From contig NZ_JAXCLW010000009.1 in assembly GCF_034044715.1 (NCBI RefSeq), positions 1 through 64,000 on the forward strand: a stretch of 64,000 nt of DNA, read 5' to 3'. Shown here one piece after another: positions 30,501 through 38,749 of the stretch; position 1 is the first letter of the stretch; every line of letters begins with the position of its first letter. A model generated the notes under the pieces. It was given only the letters and a program-made list of their open reading frames with translations, was not told the origin of the DNA and searched no databases. The position numbers were made by a program, and so were the translations under genes. Source of the DNA: Dongia_B soli. GTDB lineage: Bacteria > Pseudomonadota > Alphaproteobacteria > Dongiales > Dongiaceae.

Positions 30501-32335
30501 TCCGCGAGGCTCACAAATACGGGTTCGTGCACAACCAGGCTATTGCCAATGAGATTGCCGGTCGTTTCTACGCAGAGCGCGGCTACGAGAAGATCGCGGC
30601 GACCTATTTGCGGGCCGCGCGGGCTTGCTACCTGCGCTGGGGAGCCGACGGAAAGGTTCGACAACTCGAGGAGCTTTATCCGCACCTCAAAGTGGACAAG
30701 TCGATCCCGGATTCCACGGCGACGATAGCGACACCCGTCGAGCAGCTCGATTTGGCTACGGTAATCAGGGTCTTGGAAGCAGTCTCAGGCGAGATTGTTT
30801 TCGAGAAGCTAATCAACACGCTCATGAGTTCGGCAATCGAACATGCGGGCGCCGATCGAGGTCTCTTAATTCTTCCGCGAGGCGACAAATACCAAATTGA
30901 AGCAGAGGCCACAACGAGCAGCAGCAACGTGAACGTGATTCTCAAACAAGCACGCGTCACGGCCGCTGATCTGCCGAAGTCTATATTTCACTATGTCCTT
31001 CGGGCCAAAGAAAGCGTTCTCCTGCACGATGCGTCCAGTCAGAACTCGTTCTCAGAGGATGTCTATATTCGCAGCCACTGCTCACGGTCAGTGCTCTGCC
31101 TGCCGATACTAAAGCAGACTAGGTTGATTGGGATACTGTACTTGGAGAACAGCCTTACGACCGGCGCGTTTACTCCTGCTCGAATGGCAGTCCTCACACT
31201 GCTCGCTTCCCAGGCGGCTATCTCAATAGAGAACGCCAGCCTCTACCGCGAGCTCGCTGAGCGGGAGGCCAGGATCCGCCGCCTAGTGGATGCCAACATC
31301 ATCGGAATAGTCTTCTGGGATGTTCAAGATCGCATAGTCGAGGCCAATGACGCGTTTCTTCGTATGGTCGGACTCGACCGCAAGAATCTCGTTTCGGGCG
31401 GCGTGCGTTGGATGGATCTGACACCGACCGTCTGGTTCGAACATCAGCCCCAATTAAAGGTGCAGGGCAGCCTACAACCGTTCGAAACGGAACTCTTCCG
31501 GGAGGATGGCAGCCTTGTGCCAGTGTTGATTGGTGTGTCCACCTTCGAGCAAGGTGGGTACCAAGGTGTTGCATTCGTACTTGATCTGAGCGAGCGCAAG
31601 CGGGACGCTGACATGTTACGCGCATTGCAGACGGACTTGGCGCACGCCAACCGTGTGGCAACGATGGGACAGCTTGCCGGCTCCATCGCACATGAGATGA
31701 ATCAGCCGATTGGGGCGGTACGGAATAACGCCCATGCAGCTCTACGCTTCCTCACGGCGAATCCGCCTAATATGCCAGAAGTCAGGGAGGCGCTGGAGTG
31801 TGTGGTGGGCGAAACATACAGGGCAGGTAACATCATTGGTCGGATCCAGGATCAGATAAAGAAGGCTCCGCCACGTATCGAGAGCATGGATCTGAACAAG
31901 GCGGTCGAAGAGGTGCTCGCGCTGGTAAGGGGGGAGCTGTCGAAGAATGGCGTATCGGTTCACGTGCGTACTGCGGAAGGACTATCTCCTGTTAAAGGAG
32001 ATCGGGTTCAGCTTCAGCAAGTCATGCTTAACCTCATTCTCAATTCCATCGAAGCGATGACGAGTGCGGACGTTTCGGAGCGGAAAGTGGAGATCACGAC
32101 GGAATCGCACCACACGGATGGGCTGCTCGTGGCCATAGCCGATTCCGGGCCAGGCGTCGCAGCGAATGATCTAGAGCGTGTTTTTGAATCCTTCTACACT
32201 ACAAAGGCCGGTGGATTCGGGATCGGCCTCTCGATATGTCGCTCTATCATTGATGCCCATGGAGGACGCTTGTGGGCAGAAGCACATCAACCACGTGGCG
32301 CCGTCTTCAGATTCACACTGCCGACACATAACTAA
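27512..32335 (+). CDS. Giant hybrid sensor: kinase-like, AAA ATPase, GAF, PAS, histidine kinase
   Basis: This 1607-residue protein starts at a GTG three bases after the regulator gene. Order: Ser/Thr-kinase-like domain (about 1-275), with HKDIKPAN at 138-145 and GTLAYMAPEQ; an AAA ATPase (about 305-600), with GYSGIGKS and LALFLDDMQWLD; a long helical repeat-like region (about 700-1090); GAF (about 1120-1260); PAS (about 1260-1370); histidine kinase, with H-box IAHEMNQP, N-box NLILNSIEAM, DSGPGV and GFGIGLSICRSII. The kinase-like domain lacks a clear beta-3 Lys and has GFG (158-160) for DFG, so it may be a ligand-binding pseudokinase. The histidine kinase looks complete and should phosphorylate the adjacent FixJ-type regulator. 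Cytoplasmic: no membrane segment is seen. Confidence 0.9.
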   Translation: MESPTGHRTSPILGLSGYVLVPLRESADFTLYRGRKHDDSSPVLAIALFEHPSPQSIKRLLHEYSLAAELNPAWAAKPLAITRHEGRTILLLKDPGGQPLDRILERDKGRPLDLTRFLSTAIGLARTLGQVHQQGLIHKDIKPANVLVDDTGNAWLTGFGIASQLPRERQSPEPPEFIAGTLAYMAPEQTGRMNRSIDSRSDLYSLGMTFYEMLTGSLPFAAVDPMEWVHCHIAKQPAAPSERLGTVPASVSAITMKLLSKTADERYQTAGGAESDLRRCLSQWESQGRIDDFTPGARDTPDRLMIPEKLYGRDREVDTLLTAFDRIVGGGRAELVLLSGYSGIGKSAVVNELCKPLAPPRGLFASAKSDEYRRDIPHAALAQAFQSLIRRLLSQNEEDLRKSQDALREALGPNGLLLVDLVPELRHIIGEQPPVPQLPPQEAQRRFQIVFRRFIGVFARSEHPLALFLDDMQWLDAATLDVLEDLLTQPDMKHLLLIGAYRDNEVSSTHPLARKLRAMRQAGAVVQHIVLTPLSRADLGRLLVDSLRCQLERAAPLADLIHEKTSGNPFFAIQFIFTLADDGLLTFDYRSRRWVWDLARIRAKGFTDNVVELMVEKLKRLPPETQKVLQQFACMGNTADFEMLRMGYQGSVEDMHEHLWEAVRSGLIFRADNSYSFVHDRVQEAAYLLIPQELRAEAHLRIGILLAEHTRAEKREEAIFEIVNQLNRGSSLITSVEDRERVAELNLIAGRRAKLATAYDSALKYLRAGRALLAEETWERNHQLIFSIEYLAAECELLTVTVCLAAGDPLAEVQKECENGLAFARRVRFGLAIERCGAQLGLILTLRGLTARFGCLDHEGYSELDTERRLAKSPDLVLAEFHYWTRKLQAHFFAGDFASAVDAALQAEPLLWTSAAMFESAVYRFYGALAHAAAWDHATPEQRPSHFNALLDHHRELQAWAEVDPETFKDRVALIGAEIARIEGRVPNAQELYDKAIREAHKYGFVHNQAIANEIAGRFYAERGYEKIAATYLRAARACYLRWGADGKVRQLEELYPHLKVDKSIPDSTATIATPVEQLDLATVIRVLEAVSGEIVFEKLINTLMSSAIEHAGADRGLLILPRGDKYQIEAEATTSSSNVNVILKQARVTAADLPKSIFHYVLRAKESVLLHDASSQNSFSEDVYIRSHCSRSVLCLPILKQTRLIGILYLENSLTTGAFTPARMAVLTLLASQAAISIENASLYRELAEREARIRRLVDANIIGIVFWDVQDRIVEANDAFLRMVGLDRKNLVSGGVRWMDLTPTVWFEHQPQLKVQGSLQPFETELFREDGSLVPVLIGVSTFEQGGYQGVAFVLDLSERKRDADMLRALQTDLAHANRVATMGQLAGSIAHEMNQPIGAVRNNAHAALRFLTANPPNMPEVREALECVVGETYRAGNIIGRIQDQIKKAPPRIESMDLNKAVEEVLALVRGELSKNGVSVHVRTAEGLSPVKGDRVQLQQVMLNLILNSIEAMTSADVSERKVEITTESHHTDGLLVAIADSGPGVAANDLERVFESFYTTKAGGFGIGLSICRSIIDAHGGRLWAEAHQPRGAVFRFTLPTHN

Positions 32336-32428
32336 GCCAAAGTTCAGCGCGCCCAACAATCAGGCGATCGCCCTAGTCACCTTCGCTTCGTAGGTCGGAG
32401 TCGTGTGGGGCAATAACCGCGTATCGAC

Positions 32429-32440
32429 CTAAACCTTGGT
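32429..32440 (+). promoter_or_regulatory. CTAAACCTTGGT, second copy of candidate operator half
   Basis: These 12 bases match 26723-26734 at 11 positions. They lie 158 bases upstream of the PAS protein start. This links the PAS gene to the regulator upstream of the kinase as a possible regulon member. Confidence 0.3.
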
Positions 32441-32597
32441 GCAATGGAAGCCAACCCGTGTCTCGTGTTGTGATCTTACGTAGGTCGTAAGCGCATTAGG
32501 CCACGGTTCCAGTCATCAGCTTGCCGTGTAGTCCGCTTGACAAACGGGCCAAATCGGCCGGACCATCTATTAAGTCTTTGCGTAAAGGAGGTTGAAA

Positions 32598-33149
32598 ATG
32601 GCAACCAACCTGACTGATAATGGCTTAGCGACAAGCGAGATGATTTTGGATGGCGACTTCGACGAAATCGACTTCCGAGGAGAACTCGTCGACGGGCACC
32701 TCATCGCAAAAGGAATTCTCGCAGACCAAGCGGCAATGGATTCCATCCCGGTAGGGATATACGTTCTCGAAAAGGATGCCACCGTCGTCAAGTGCAACAA
32801 AGCTGCAATCGCGGGTTGGGGACGTACGCCGTCTCTGGGAACCTCGGAAAAGTTTTGCGGGTCACACCGCCTTCGTTACCCTTCGGGAGAAGTGATGCCG
32901 CACGAACTCGCGCCACCTTCCGTGGTGATCAATAACGGCGCCACCGTGCGGAACGCCGATGTGATTTGCGAACAGCCCAACGGTAATCGTCTTCTGGCGC
33001 TTGTTAATGTCTTTCCAATTCGTAACAACCAGGACGAAGTGATCGGAGCCGTCAACATTTTCCGTCACAATACCAGCAAGACTGTTCCTGGCTTACTCCC
33101 GGAATCTGCAAGCAGTTCTAACTCCAAGACCGACGAAGGGGAGCAGTAA
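32598..33149 (+). CDS. PAS domain protein
   Basis: This 183-residue protein has one PAS domain (about 50-150: SIPVGIYVLEKDATVVKCNK, LLALVNVFPIRNNQDEVIGA) and no output domain. AAAGGAGG seven bases before the ATG at 32598 fixes the start; a TTG two codons earlier is not needed. It follows the hybrid kinase by about 260 bases. It could be a partner or sensor module of that system. The N-terminal 45 residues are acidic and the C-terminus low-complexity. Confidence 0.75.
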   Translation: MATNLTDNGLATSEMILDGDFDEIDFRGELVDGHLIAKGILADQAAMDSIPVGIYVLEKDATVVKCNKAAIAGWGRTPSLGTSEKFCGSHRLRYPSGEVMPHELAPPSVVINNGATVRNADVICEQPNGNRLLALVNVFPIRNNQDEVIGAVNIFRHNTSKTVPGLLPESASSSNSKTDEGEQ

Positions 33150-33326
33150 GGCTTCCCCTCGCCACTTCGGTCTGGACTAGCACCTTGATAGGTCGCTTCT
33201 CGGAGTGCGGGACCACGAACCCAATGTTTGGCTATGTCCGCCGCAATCCGGCTGATCACGCTTCAGGCTCCGAAAATTATCACGTGCGCCAATTAGGTCG
33301 CGCTTACTTTTGCGGTGGAGCTATTT

Positions 33327-33929
33327 ATGCAATCGAACGAGCGACGTGAACGGGAGCGTGAGATGCGTGCCGCTGGTCGGCTGCCCCCAGGACAGTCGTT
33401 GACGCTCAAGTGGCCGGTGCTGCATGTGGGCTCGGTGCCGCTCTTTAACCCCAGGACATGGGATTTTCGCGTGTTCGGCCTGGTGGAGGAGCAACTGCGG
33501 CTTTCGTGGGAAGAGTTCTCCAATCTGCCGCAGAGCGAAGTATGTGCGGACATGCACTGCGTCGAGCGCTGGAGTCGGTTTGACAATCATTGGGGAGGAT
33601 TGCTCGCCACAGAATTGATGAGGCGGGTGAAGTTGCGGCCGGAGGCGCAGCATGTGATGGTCCACGGCGAGAATAACTACACGGCAAACCTGCCAATCTC
33701 CGATTTTCTGTGCCCGACGACGATTCTCGCCCTGCGGCATGACGGCGAACCCCTCACGGCTGAGCATGGCTATCCGCTGCGCCTCGTGGTGCCAAGCCTC
33801 TATGCGTATAAGAGCGTGAAGTGGGTGCGCGCGATCCAATTGTTGGATCGCGAATCGCCGGGCTTATGGGAATTTAACGGATATCACATTTACGGCGACC
33901 CGTTCAAAGAGCAACGATCTTCGAGCTGA
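33327..33929 (+). CDS. Sulfite-oxidase-like molybdopterin oxidoreductase
   Basis: This 200-residue cytoplasmic protein resembles the SuoX/YedY fold: PRTWDFRVFGLVEEQLRLSW, then DMHCVERWSRFDNHWGG with the Cys expected to bind molybdenum, then YPLRLVVPSLYAYKSVKWVR and the ending GLWEFNGYHIYGDP. It lacks a signal peptide and a heme domain. Substrate is unknown; the family includes sulfite and methionine-sulfoxide enzymes. The start is the ATG at 33327 with GGAG upstream. No molybdenum-cofactor genes lie near. Confidence 0.8.
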   Translation: MQSNERREREREMRAAGRLPPGQSLTLKWPVLHVGSVPLFNPRTWDFRVFGLVEEQLRLSWEEFSNLPQSEVCADMHCVERWSRFDNHWGGLLATELMRRVKLRPEAQHVMVHGENNYTANLPISDFLCPTTILALRHDGEPLTAEHGYPLRLVVPSLYAYKSVKWVRAIQLLDRESPGLWEFNGYHIYGDPFKEQRSSS

Positions 33930-34094
33930 ACATCGGGACGCTGGCAGAAGTATAGGTCGCCCAATAACGTGAGATTGAAACTCCGCTAAACAATTGATTT
34001 TGCGTACCCTGAATTCCCATAAAATGAGACTGCCCCACCCCATTGTCCGTCATCAGACTATCTGGGACACGAGAGCCCGTGATTTAACGGAGGA

Positions 34095-34260
34095 TTTGGC
34101 TCATGGGTGTTGACTGCGGCAGCGTTTTGGTCTTGCAAGCGGCGTTGCTGGATGGTGTCGCGCCTGATCCTTTCTCGTTGTCTGAGGATGGCTGGCCGCG
34201 TCCGAAATAGACATCGGCAGGCGTCAGATTGTAATGACGGCAGAGTGGCGAGACAGGATT
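34095..34260 (-). mobile_element. IS3-family transposase fragment (C-terminus)
   Basis: The minus strand reads CRHYNLTPADVYFGRG and, after a frameshift, AILRQRERIRRDTIQQRRLQ. This is the typical C-terminal end of IS3-type OrfB transposases (LTPADVYFGR...RERIKRxTIxxRRL). No catalytic domain remains. Confidence 0.6.
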
Positions 34261-34319
34261 GGCTCAAATCATCGTCGTTCGCGAAGCACTTCGTAAGGTG
34301 CTTTGCCGTTGAACGTGTA

Positions 34320-34620
34320 AAATCGCGAGCAATATTGACCCCCTGAGGGGCGATTTCGCGTCCAATACTGACCCCTCTGACGCATTGTGTCAGTGTCCAT
34401 CCTTTGGCCTTTATCGGCGGGGAAGGACAAGCGAGGATGATTGGCGTGGACCTGATTGGCCTGATCCGGCGAGCCTATTTCGAGCAGCACCATTAGGGAG
34501 ATCGTACGGGCCTGTCGGTGTCGCGGGCGACGGTGCGCAAGGTGATCCGTGGCCAGGAGACAGCGTTCAAGTATAGCGCGACGTGCAGCCCGCGCTGGAG
34601 CTGGGGGAATAGGTCGCGGT
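34320..34620 (+). mobile_element. IS21-family fragment (left end and start of istA)
   Basis: From 34437 the plus strand reads MIGVDLIGLIRRAYFEQHH, a stop, then LSVSRATVRKVIRGQETAFK and frame decay. This matches the first 60 residues of IS21 IstA. Upstream, AATATTGACCCCCTGAGGGG and a second copy-like AATACTGACCCCTC resemble the repeated end sequences of IS21 elements. The rest of istA and istB is absent. Confidence 0.6.
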
Positions 34621-35008
34621 TCTGACCGAAATCCCTTCTATTAGATCCGGTGTAGCGACGGCCCTTCTTTGGCCCACAATTTATCCTCCGCATCAGTCCA
34701 CAGCAGCAGCATTGGCGCCAAAGCCGGATACCGTTGAGAACTAATTCGACCTATTTTTGCGGCCGGTGGGCGCGCTAAATCTTGGGCCGCGCCAATCGGT
34801 CCGCGCGTCAATCAGCACGCAATCGGGATTTCGTATCGCCGCCATAGGCCCCCTCTCGGAGCCTTTGTTTGGATAGTCACGGTAGCCGGCGGATGATCCT
34901 GCTGCCGATGCGGCGCAGGCGATAACGCGGACGACGCGGGCCGTTGGGTGCCTGCGGAGCCAGCCGGAGTCAATCCCCCGAACCTGCCGATCTCTATTGC
35001 TGGGGAGC

Positions 35009-35066
35009 CGGTGAAGTTCAGCGTGCTTGCAACCGCTAGAACGTACCGAGCTTGGTGGAGCTCCAT
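35009..35066 (-). pseudogene. LysR regulator N-terminal fragment
   Basis: The minus strand encodes MELHQARYVLAVASTLNFTG, the opening of a LysR-type HTH, then loses similarity. Only the first 19 codons survive. The surrounding 34620-35570 shows no other gene I can support; it looks like a junkyard of insertions and deletions. Confidence 0.45.
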
Positions 35067-35567
35067 TGGATGTTCACCGTCAACTATCCCCGCGACAACT
35101 CCGCACCTGTGATGGCAATGCGGCATCACAGGGGCTCGGAGACGCTATATCCTAAAGTCACGTTGCCACTGGTGCTAAAGCGATGAAACCTGTGTCGGGC
35201 GTCCCTGGACGAGCGGACGCGCTTGCTGGAATCCAGAGCTGGCCAGCGCCGAGGGATCAGCGCGCCACGCGTGCTTGAATCCGGCCAAGGGCTGGAAAGA
35301 GGGGGCGGCCCAGTATTTCGCATCCGGAAATCCAGTTCCTTAGCTTGGCCGCAAATTTTGCTTTGGCCGCGCGATCGCCTGCTCGCACCATCCGCGCCGG
35401 CACCCCCACAGAGTTCACGACTACGCCTAAGGCGCGATCAGCGCGCGAAGCTGGTGCAGGGTCGTTGCCGTTCCCGATCCTCAAATAGATTGGAAAGCGA
35501 TCGTGCGTGAGCGTGTCCAACGAATCCAGTAATCAGTGCCGGCGGATAATGTTCGCGACGCTCAGCG

Positions 35568-35606
35568 TCGAAAACGGCGGCGGCCTCACCTGAGGCCGCC
35601 GTTTTG
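35568..35606 (-). terminator. Rho-independent terminator after the outer-membrane gene
   Basis: AAAACGGCGGC and GCCGCCGTTTT form a long GC-rich stem with a loop of about ten bases, 10 bases beyond the stop of the gene at 35617-36561. The A run on the plus strand gives a U-tract on the minus-strand transcript. Confidence 0.75.
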
Positions 35607-35616
35607 CTTTGCCGCG

Positions 35617-36561
35617 CTACCAGGACACAACGAGATCGGAGTAGAGGCGATAGGAGAGGATCGAGTCGTCCTTGTCGGTGATCGGTGTTTCCCCACCGAC
35701 GCCGATTTGCACGTTGTCGGTGAAGCGATAGCGAAAGCCGCCGCCGATGGTGACCGTGGTGTCACTGTCATCACTGCCGAAGTTCAGCAGATCGACGCCG
35801 TCCAACTTTCCGAGCGCCCCCGTCAGGCGCTTTCCGTGGTCGATCGGCGTGAAGCCGTTTAGCTCGACTAACGGGAAGAAGCCCGGCAACACCTCGTAGT
35901 CGGTATGCAGGGAATAGTGCAGAATCGAGGTGTCGGCGTCGCCGTCGAGGGCGATGTTTGCACCCAGGCTTGCCTGCAGGCCGAGTTTGCCGAAGGTCGT
36001 CGCGCCGGTGATGAAAGGATTGAGGAAGCCGTCGCCGTCGCCCTGCAGTTTGATGCCGCCGGTTTCCAGGTCGTTGATGGGAATCTCGTAGCGCAAACCG
36101 GCGGTCAGCAGGGATTCGCTCTTTGGATCGTCCAGGATTGCATACTTGAACCCGAAGGCAATGTTGGAAAAGCCGTCTTCGTCGTCCAGCACCTTGTTGA
36201 AGTGGGCATCCGCATAGCCGTCTTCGGTCGCGATGAAGCCGAGGCGCTCGGTCAGGGCGACCCGCAGCTGCAGGGCCGCAACATTGACGTAGCCGCCATC
36301 GGTCACGAAATCCTCTGGCAGCCGGTTGTAGAGATAGATCAAGCGCGCCTCGGTGGTGATGTAAGGGGTCTCGTTGAAGAGCGGGTTGGTCAGCGGAGGC
36401 ACGTAGCGAGTGTGCCGGCCTTTGCCAAGCGAGCCTTTCAAGTCAAGTCCCAAGAAGCCGTTATCGCCATCCGCGGCCATGGCCGGAAGCGGTGTGGCGG
36501 CTACCGCGCAAACGATTGCTAGAGCAACCATCCATTCCGCTCTGGCCGAAACCTTCTTCAT
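35617..36561 (-). CDS. Outer-membrane beta-barrel protein
   Basis: This 314-residue protein has an N-terminal signal peptide ending near AMAADGD. Amphipathic strand-like repeats follow throughout, ending SILSYRLYSDLVVSW with an aromatic last residue, the usual mark of outer-membrane barrels. Stretches such as LTAGLRYEIPINDLETGG and GGGFRYRFTDNVQIGVGGE resemble the transporter-like barrels seen beside aromatic-degradation genes. Cargo is unknown. It is followed by a strong terminator and preceded by a 323-base gap and the lactonase-like gene on the same strand. Confidence 0.8.
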   Translation of the reverse strand: MKKVSARAEWMVALAIVCAVAATPLPAMAADGDNGFLGLDLKGSLGKGRHTRYVPPLTNPLFNETPYITTEARLIYLYNRLPEDFVTDGGYVNVAALQLRVALTERLGFIATEDGYADAHFNKVLDDEDGFSNIAFGFKYAILDDPKSESLLTAGLRYEIPINDLETGGIKLQGDGDGFLNPFITGATTFGKLGLQASLGANIALDGDADTSILHYSLHTDYEVLPGFFPLVELNGFTPIDHGKRLTGALGKLDGVDLLNFGSDDSDTTVTIGGGFRYRFTDNVQIGVGGETPITDKDDSILSYRLYSDLVVSW

Positions 36562-36884
36562 CGAAAAATTCCTTATTGTCTTCTGCAGTCGGGGGATATG
36601 CCGGACCTCCGTAAGCGTCCGGTGTGGGTCGCTGCTTAGGATGGAGGCTGCCGGTTGTAAGGCAGCAGCTCACCTCATCAGTACTGCGTAAAATGTGGTA
36701 TCGGGCGGACCATGCGGTCCGCGTTTCGTATCTCAATCTATGCGTCAAGCCGCGCCATGGTGTCCTCGCGGTTGACTGATTTGCGCGGCAGGGGCGCGAT
36801 GGTGACGGGAGCGCGTTCGCCGGACCTGATCACAGTGGGAGTAGCTGGATCTTGCCTGGTCGAGCGCGCTCCGTCAGTGGACGC
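36562..36884. other. Gap between outer-membrane and lactonase-like genes
   Basis: This 323-base gap should hold the promoter of the outer-membrane gene. On the minus strand a short stretch (VTIAPLPRKSVNREDTMARL near 36743-36805) reads like the C-terminal end of a lost protein, but the evidence is too thin to call. Confidence 0.3.
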
Positions 36885-38180
36885 CTAGAATCCCGCAAGG
36901 CCCTGGGGGCTGTTGTAGGGAATCTTGTTTCGACCAATCTCCGTCAGTCTGCCGCTCGTCTTGTCGAGGCGGTAGCTGACAAGCACCGAGGCATTCCCGA
37001 AGATCTGGTGGAAGTACTGGTCATCGGGGGTCAGCCAGCTATCGCTGGGTCCGCTGCTGACGAGCTTGTTCACGGCACGGAAGGTGCCGTCGCCCGGTAT
37101 CGCCTTGTTGGCCGGGTCCTGGAGAAGGCTCAATCGGCCTTTTTTGAGACGGTAGGTCGAGACCGTTCCGTAGCCGAAGTTGGTCGCAAGCACGAGCGAG
37201 TTGTCAGAGGTCACCTGTAGCCAGCAGAGCTCGGACGGCTTCCCGAGCGAGGTATCGATCGGGACCAGCGGGCCGTTGGTCACGTGACCTTTGCCATCAA
37301 TGCGACTCGTGAGAACGCCGTCTCCTACGGCGACACCATTCAGGAAGGCATCGCGACTCCGGTGGAGGAAGGTAATGTAGAATGGGCCCGCGCCGCCGGC
37401 ATCGGCAAACGAAGGCTTATCGAGCGTGCCGTCGTCGCGCACCGGGAATACCACGAGCCCATCTCGGTCGGGGGCGTTCGCCACAACCAGATTTGGCGAC
37501 CCGTCGGGATTGGCGCTTGGACGAGTGTCGAAGAGGATGTCGACCAACAGGAAGCGGCCATCGGGCGACAGAACCGCTTGTGTCGACACCCGATCGGTCT
37601 TCGTCGCAGTGTTTACCGAATAGCGCTCCGGACGCAGCTTCAACTTGCCATCCTTAGCGACCGTGTAGGAGCGGAGGTGGTTGGGGCCGAAAGCATGGAG
37701 CACGTAAAGTGTTCGACTTTGAGGGCGATAGGCGAGCGACTTCGCCGTTCCACTGCGCCCGGTTACAGGCTCGCCGGTCGTTTGCCGATCGATCATAGTC
37801 AGCTTGCCGTCGGGACTCACTCGGAAGCTCGTCACGCTGTTGTCGCCGCCGTTCGTCGTGAACAGCAGGGTGTTGGATTCGGCTAGGATCACGCTGCCAG
37901 CGCCCTCGAATGCGTTGGGCGCGCTCTCCTGACCGCTGATCGGCTTGAAGACGCCCGAGCCGGCGCCGCCGGTAGGGATACTCTCCAGTAGTTTGAGTTG
38001 CCCGTCCGCCTTGCGACCGAAGTGCATGATGCGGTTCTGGGTCTCGTTGGTCTGCATGTAGACATGACCTACGAAGTCCGAAGCCGGTGCGTCTCTTGCG
38101 AAAGTCCCGAAGAGAAGCAGCGCGAGCGCGATAAGGACAAGAGCGAAAAGGGCGAGATTCGATGATCGCCGGCGAGTCAT
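36885..38180 (-). CDS. Exported lactonase-family beta-propeller protein
   Basis: This 431-residue protein has an N-terminal hydrophobic anchor or signal (LALFALVLIALALLLFG) and then repeated propeller blades of the 6-phosphogluconolactonase-like family: VYMQTNETQNRIMHFGRKAD, SNTLLFTTNGGDNSVTSFRV, and GRFLLVDILFDTRPS. Family members with an export signal rarely act in central metabolism and often have unknown substrates. It is the upstream neighbour of the outer-membrane barrel, same strand. Confidence 0.75.
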   Translation of the reverse strand: MTRRRSSNLALFALVLIALALLLFGTFARDAPASDFVGHVYMQTNETQNRIMHFGRKADGQLKLLESIPTGGAGSGVFKPISGQESAPNAFEGAGSVILAESNTLLFTTNGGDNSVTSFRVSPDGKLTMIDRQTTGEPVTGRSGTAKSLAYRPQSRTLYVLHAFGPNHLRSYTVAKDGKLKLRPERYSVNTATKTDRVSTQAVLSPDGRFLLVDILFDTRPSANPDGSPNLVVANAPDRDGLVVFPVRDDGTLDKPSFADAGGAGPFYITFLHRSRDAFLNGVAVGDGVLTSRIDGKGHVTNGPLVPIDTSLGKPSELCWLQVTSDNSLVLATNFGYGTVSTYRLKKGRLSLLQDPANKAIPGDGTFRAVNKLVSSGPSDSWLTPDDQYFHQIFGNASVLVSYRLDKTSGRLTEIGRNKIPYNSPQGLAGF

Positions 38181-38749
38181 GTAGTTCTCCTATGTTGCTG
38201 CCGTTTGCGAGCACGGCTTCTTGGTTCCATGAGGGATGTCCCGGACGTAGACTTGCTTCATATTGCGTGGAAACGTAAATCTCACTGCCTGCCCCGGCAG
38301 AGTCCTGGCCGTGAGGTTCGCGACGGTCCCTCTTCACCTAACTTATTGCCGATCACTCTAGCCGATATTAGAGAACCGGATTCGCGCGCGACTCCGAAAA
38401 ACGTGTTCCAGAGTCCTCCATTCGCTTCGGACAGGCGAGTGTGCGATCCGAGAACCAGAAAGCAATGCCATCCAAATGATCAACTTTACTTCTGGCCGGG
38501 AGCGTGCCAGGGCTGGCTCGTGCTATCGAACGCGCATGTCAGCAAGTTAGGACGGTCAGACACGTTTCCAGGACCTCCGCACGCCGCAGATGGGTGGCCG
38601 AGCCTGACGGCAGGGGGTAACCTCTTAGTATTATGTTCGGGGGCACCGGCCAGTGTCATGGTTCGGATCAAGAAAATGCGAGCAGCACCGGACTTTTGCC
38701 AGTCGCGAGTGCCGAAACGCGTCGGATGCCAGACATTGGGAGTGGAACA
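38181..38749. other. Divergent intergenic region
   Basis: This 569-base region lies between the divergent lactonase-like gene and the permease. Frames here are short and unlike proteins. It should hold both promoters, but I cannot place them. Confidence 0.4.
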
